Positions 5,008-5,746 of a stretch of DNA of 5,746 bases are shown here, one piece after another. Within the stretch, counting starts at the first letter, position 1. Every line of letters starts with the position of its first letter. The stretch is from NCBI GenBank assembly GCA_041913045.1, contig JAYSGB010000058.1, forward strand, positions 1-5,746, written 5' to 3'. A model generated the notes under the pieces. It worked only from the letters and a program-made list of their open reading frames with translations. It was not told the DNA's origin and ran no database searches. A program made the translations under genes and the position numbers. This DNA is from CAMLOF01 sp041913045 (GTDB taxonomy: Bacteria; Pseudomonadota; Gammaproteobacteria; Burkholderiales; Burkholderiaceae_C).

Positions 5008-5746
5008 TCAACCGCCCGCCGCCTCGACCTGCACGGCGCAGTCGTAGAACGTCGGCCCCGCGCCCATGTCCGTCAGCGCCTGGCTGGTGACCTCGTTGAC
5101 GTTCGTGCCGTTGTGGCCCAGCTTGCGCCACCACACGCCCAGGCCGTTGACCACGCCGGGGCGGGCGCGGCCGTTGAGCGCGGCGTGGCATTCGTAGCTG
5201 CCGCGCTCGTTGAACACGCGCACCAGGGCGCCGTCGGCAATGCCGCGCGCGGCGGCGTCCTCGGGGTGCATCTCCAGCAGCGGGCGGCCCTCGATGTCGC
5301 GCAGGCTTTGCAGGTTCACGAAGCTGGAGTTCAAAAAGTTGCGCGCCGGCGGCGAGATCATGGCCAGCGGGTACAGCGTCGATGCTCCCGCCGCCTCGTG
5401 ATTCGGCACATGGCCGGGCAGCGGATCGAGCCCCTGGTCGGCCAGGCGCTGGCTGAAGAATTCACACTTTCCTGAGGGCGTGGGAAAGCCGCCTTCGGCA
5501 AACGGCGCATCGGGCATGGGCAGGGAGGCAAAGCCCTGTTCCAGCAGCAGGTCGAAGTCCACGGCGCTGCCATAGGCCTGGCGGCAGAGCTGCTCGTCGC
5601 TCTCGGCAAAGCAGGGCTCGGCAAAGCCCATGCGCGCGGCCAGGTCGCGGAAGATCTGCGCATTGCTGCGCGCCTGGCCCTGGGGCGCAAGGGCGGGGCG
5701 GTTGAGCAGCACGTCGGTGTGGCCGTAGGCCAGGTGCACGTCCCAG
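5008..5746 (-). CDS. Molybdopterin oxidoreductase, C-terminal part (5' end outside window)
   Basis: Molybdenum-cofactor-dependent oxidoreductase of the DMSO-reductase/BisC superfamily. The 245 codons seen begin in mid-gene at WDVHLAYGHTDVLLNRPAL, then IFRDLAARMGF. A block FPTPSGKCEFFS (about 5452-5487) is typical of the end of the catalytic domain in the formate dehydrogenase-like branch. From about 5370 to the stop comes the molybdopterin-dinucleotide-binding domain, with ISPPARNFLNSSF, LLEMHPEDAAARGI, and a terminal GHNGTNVNEVTSQALTDMG. The reaction is not determined: this branch includes many uncharacterised dehydrogenases. The C-terminus appears complete and ends at the TGA 5008-5010. The gene is more GC-rich by eye (about 68% in 5041-5100, against about 60% in 4021-4080). 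No strong terminator follows; a 6-bp inverted repeat (CGACTT at 4978-4983, AAGTCG at 4995-5000) with an 11-nt loop lies just downstream. Confidence 0.88.
   Translation of the reverse strand, partial: WDVHLAYGHTDVLLNRPALAPQGQARSNAQIFRDLAARMGFAEPCFAESDEQLCRQAYGSAVDFDLLLEQGFASLPMPDAPFAEGGFPTPSGKCEFFSQRLADQGLDPLPGHVPNHEAAGASTLYPLAMISPPARNFLNSSFVNLQSLRDIEGRPLLEMHPEDAAARGIADGALVRVFNERGSYECHAALNGRARPGVVNGLGVWWRKLGHNGTNVNEVTSQALTDMGAGPTFYDCAVQVEAAGG

Noticed and set aside
5113..5475. Plus-strand open frame of 120 codons over the oxidoreductase gene
   Set aside because: It is an antisense shadow of a high-GC gene, rich in Ala, Val, Gln and Arg, without motifs.
1..5746. CRISPR array, tRNA, rRNA or riboswitch
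   Set aside because: No regularly spaced repeats, cloverleaf sequences or recognisable aptamer structures were seen on either strand.

Overview
The window looks like part of a betaproteobacterial chromosome, most likely Burkholderiales and possibly Comamonadaceae. This is inferred from the high GC content, the gene style (an MHS-type transporter beside a HipO-type M20 hydrolase and a LysR regulator, and a BisC-like molybdopterin oxidoreductase) and the type of IS1595 transposase. No species can be named from the sequence alone.

Left part (29-4341): a compact catabolic cluster. Three minus-strand genes run in the order MFS/MHS transporter (1972-3312), M20 amidohydrolase of the hippurate hydrolase/aminoacylase type (959-1934, interrupted by a 100-N assembly gap), and glutaminase (29-955). 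Spacings are 37 bp and 3 bp, so they read as one operon. A LysR-type regulator (3439-4341) is divergent. The AT-rich 126-bp intergenic region carries a plausible minus-strand promoter (3361-3389) and a perfect 12-bp palindrome (3405-3416), placed where a LysR activator would bind. The genes suggest import of an N-acylated amino acid, hydrolysis of its amide bond, and deamidation of released glutamine to glutamate and ammonia. An N-acyl-glutamine such as phenylacetylglutamine is the substrate class that best explains all three enzymes, but this is inference.

Middle part (4342-5007): no intact gene. It is a patchwork of remnants: a possible IS3-type end (4383-4409), the C-terminal third of an IS1595-family transposase (4471-about 4742, minus), an N-terminal fragment of a DUF1016/YhcG-type nuclease (4749-about 4868, plus), and, in another reading frame directly after it, what looks like the C-terminus of a restriction-type helicase subunit (about 4868-5002, plus). 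This looks like the scar of a deleted defence or restriction locus.

Right part (5008-5746): the C-terminal 245 codons of a molybdopterin oxidoreductase on the minus strand, running off the window. It is more GC-rich by eye than the catabolic cluster, so the scar may mark the boundary between chromosomal backbone and an acquired segment.

The most interesting item is the proposed N-acyl-glutamine utilisation operon, followed by the defence-locus scar. I see no CRISPR array, tRNA or rRNA.
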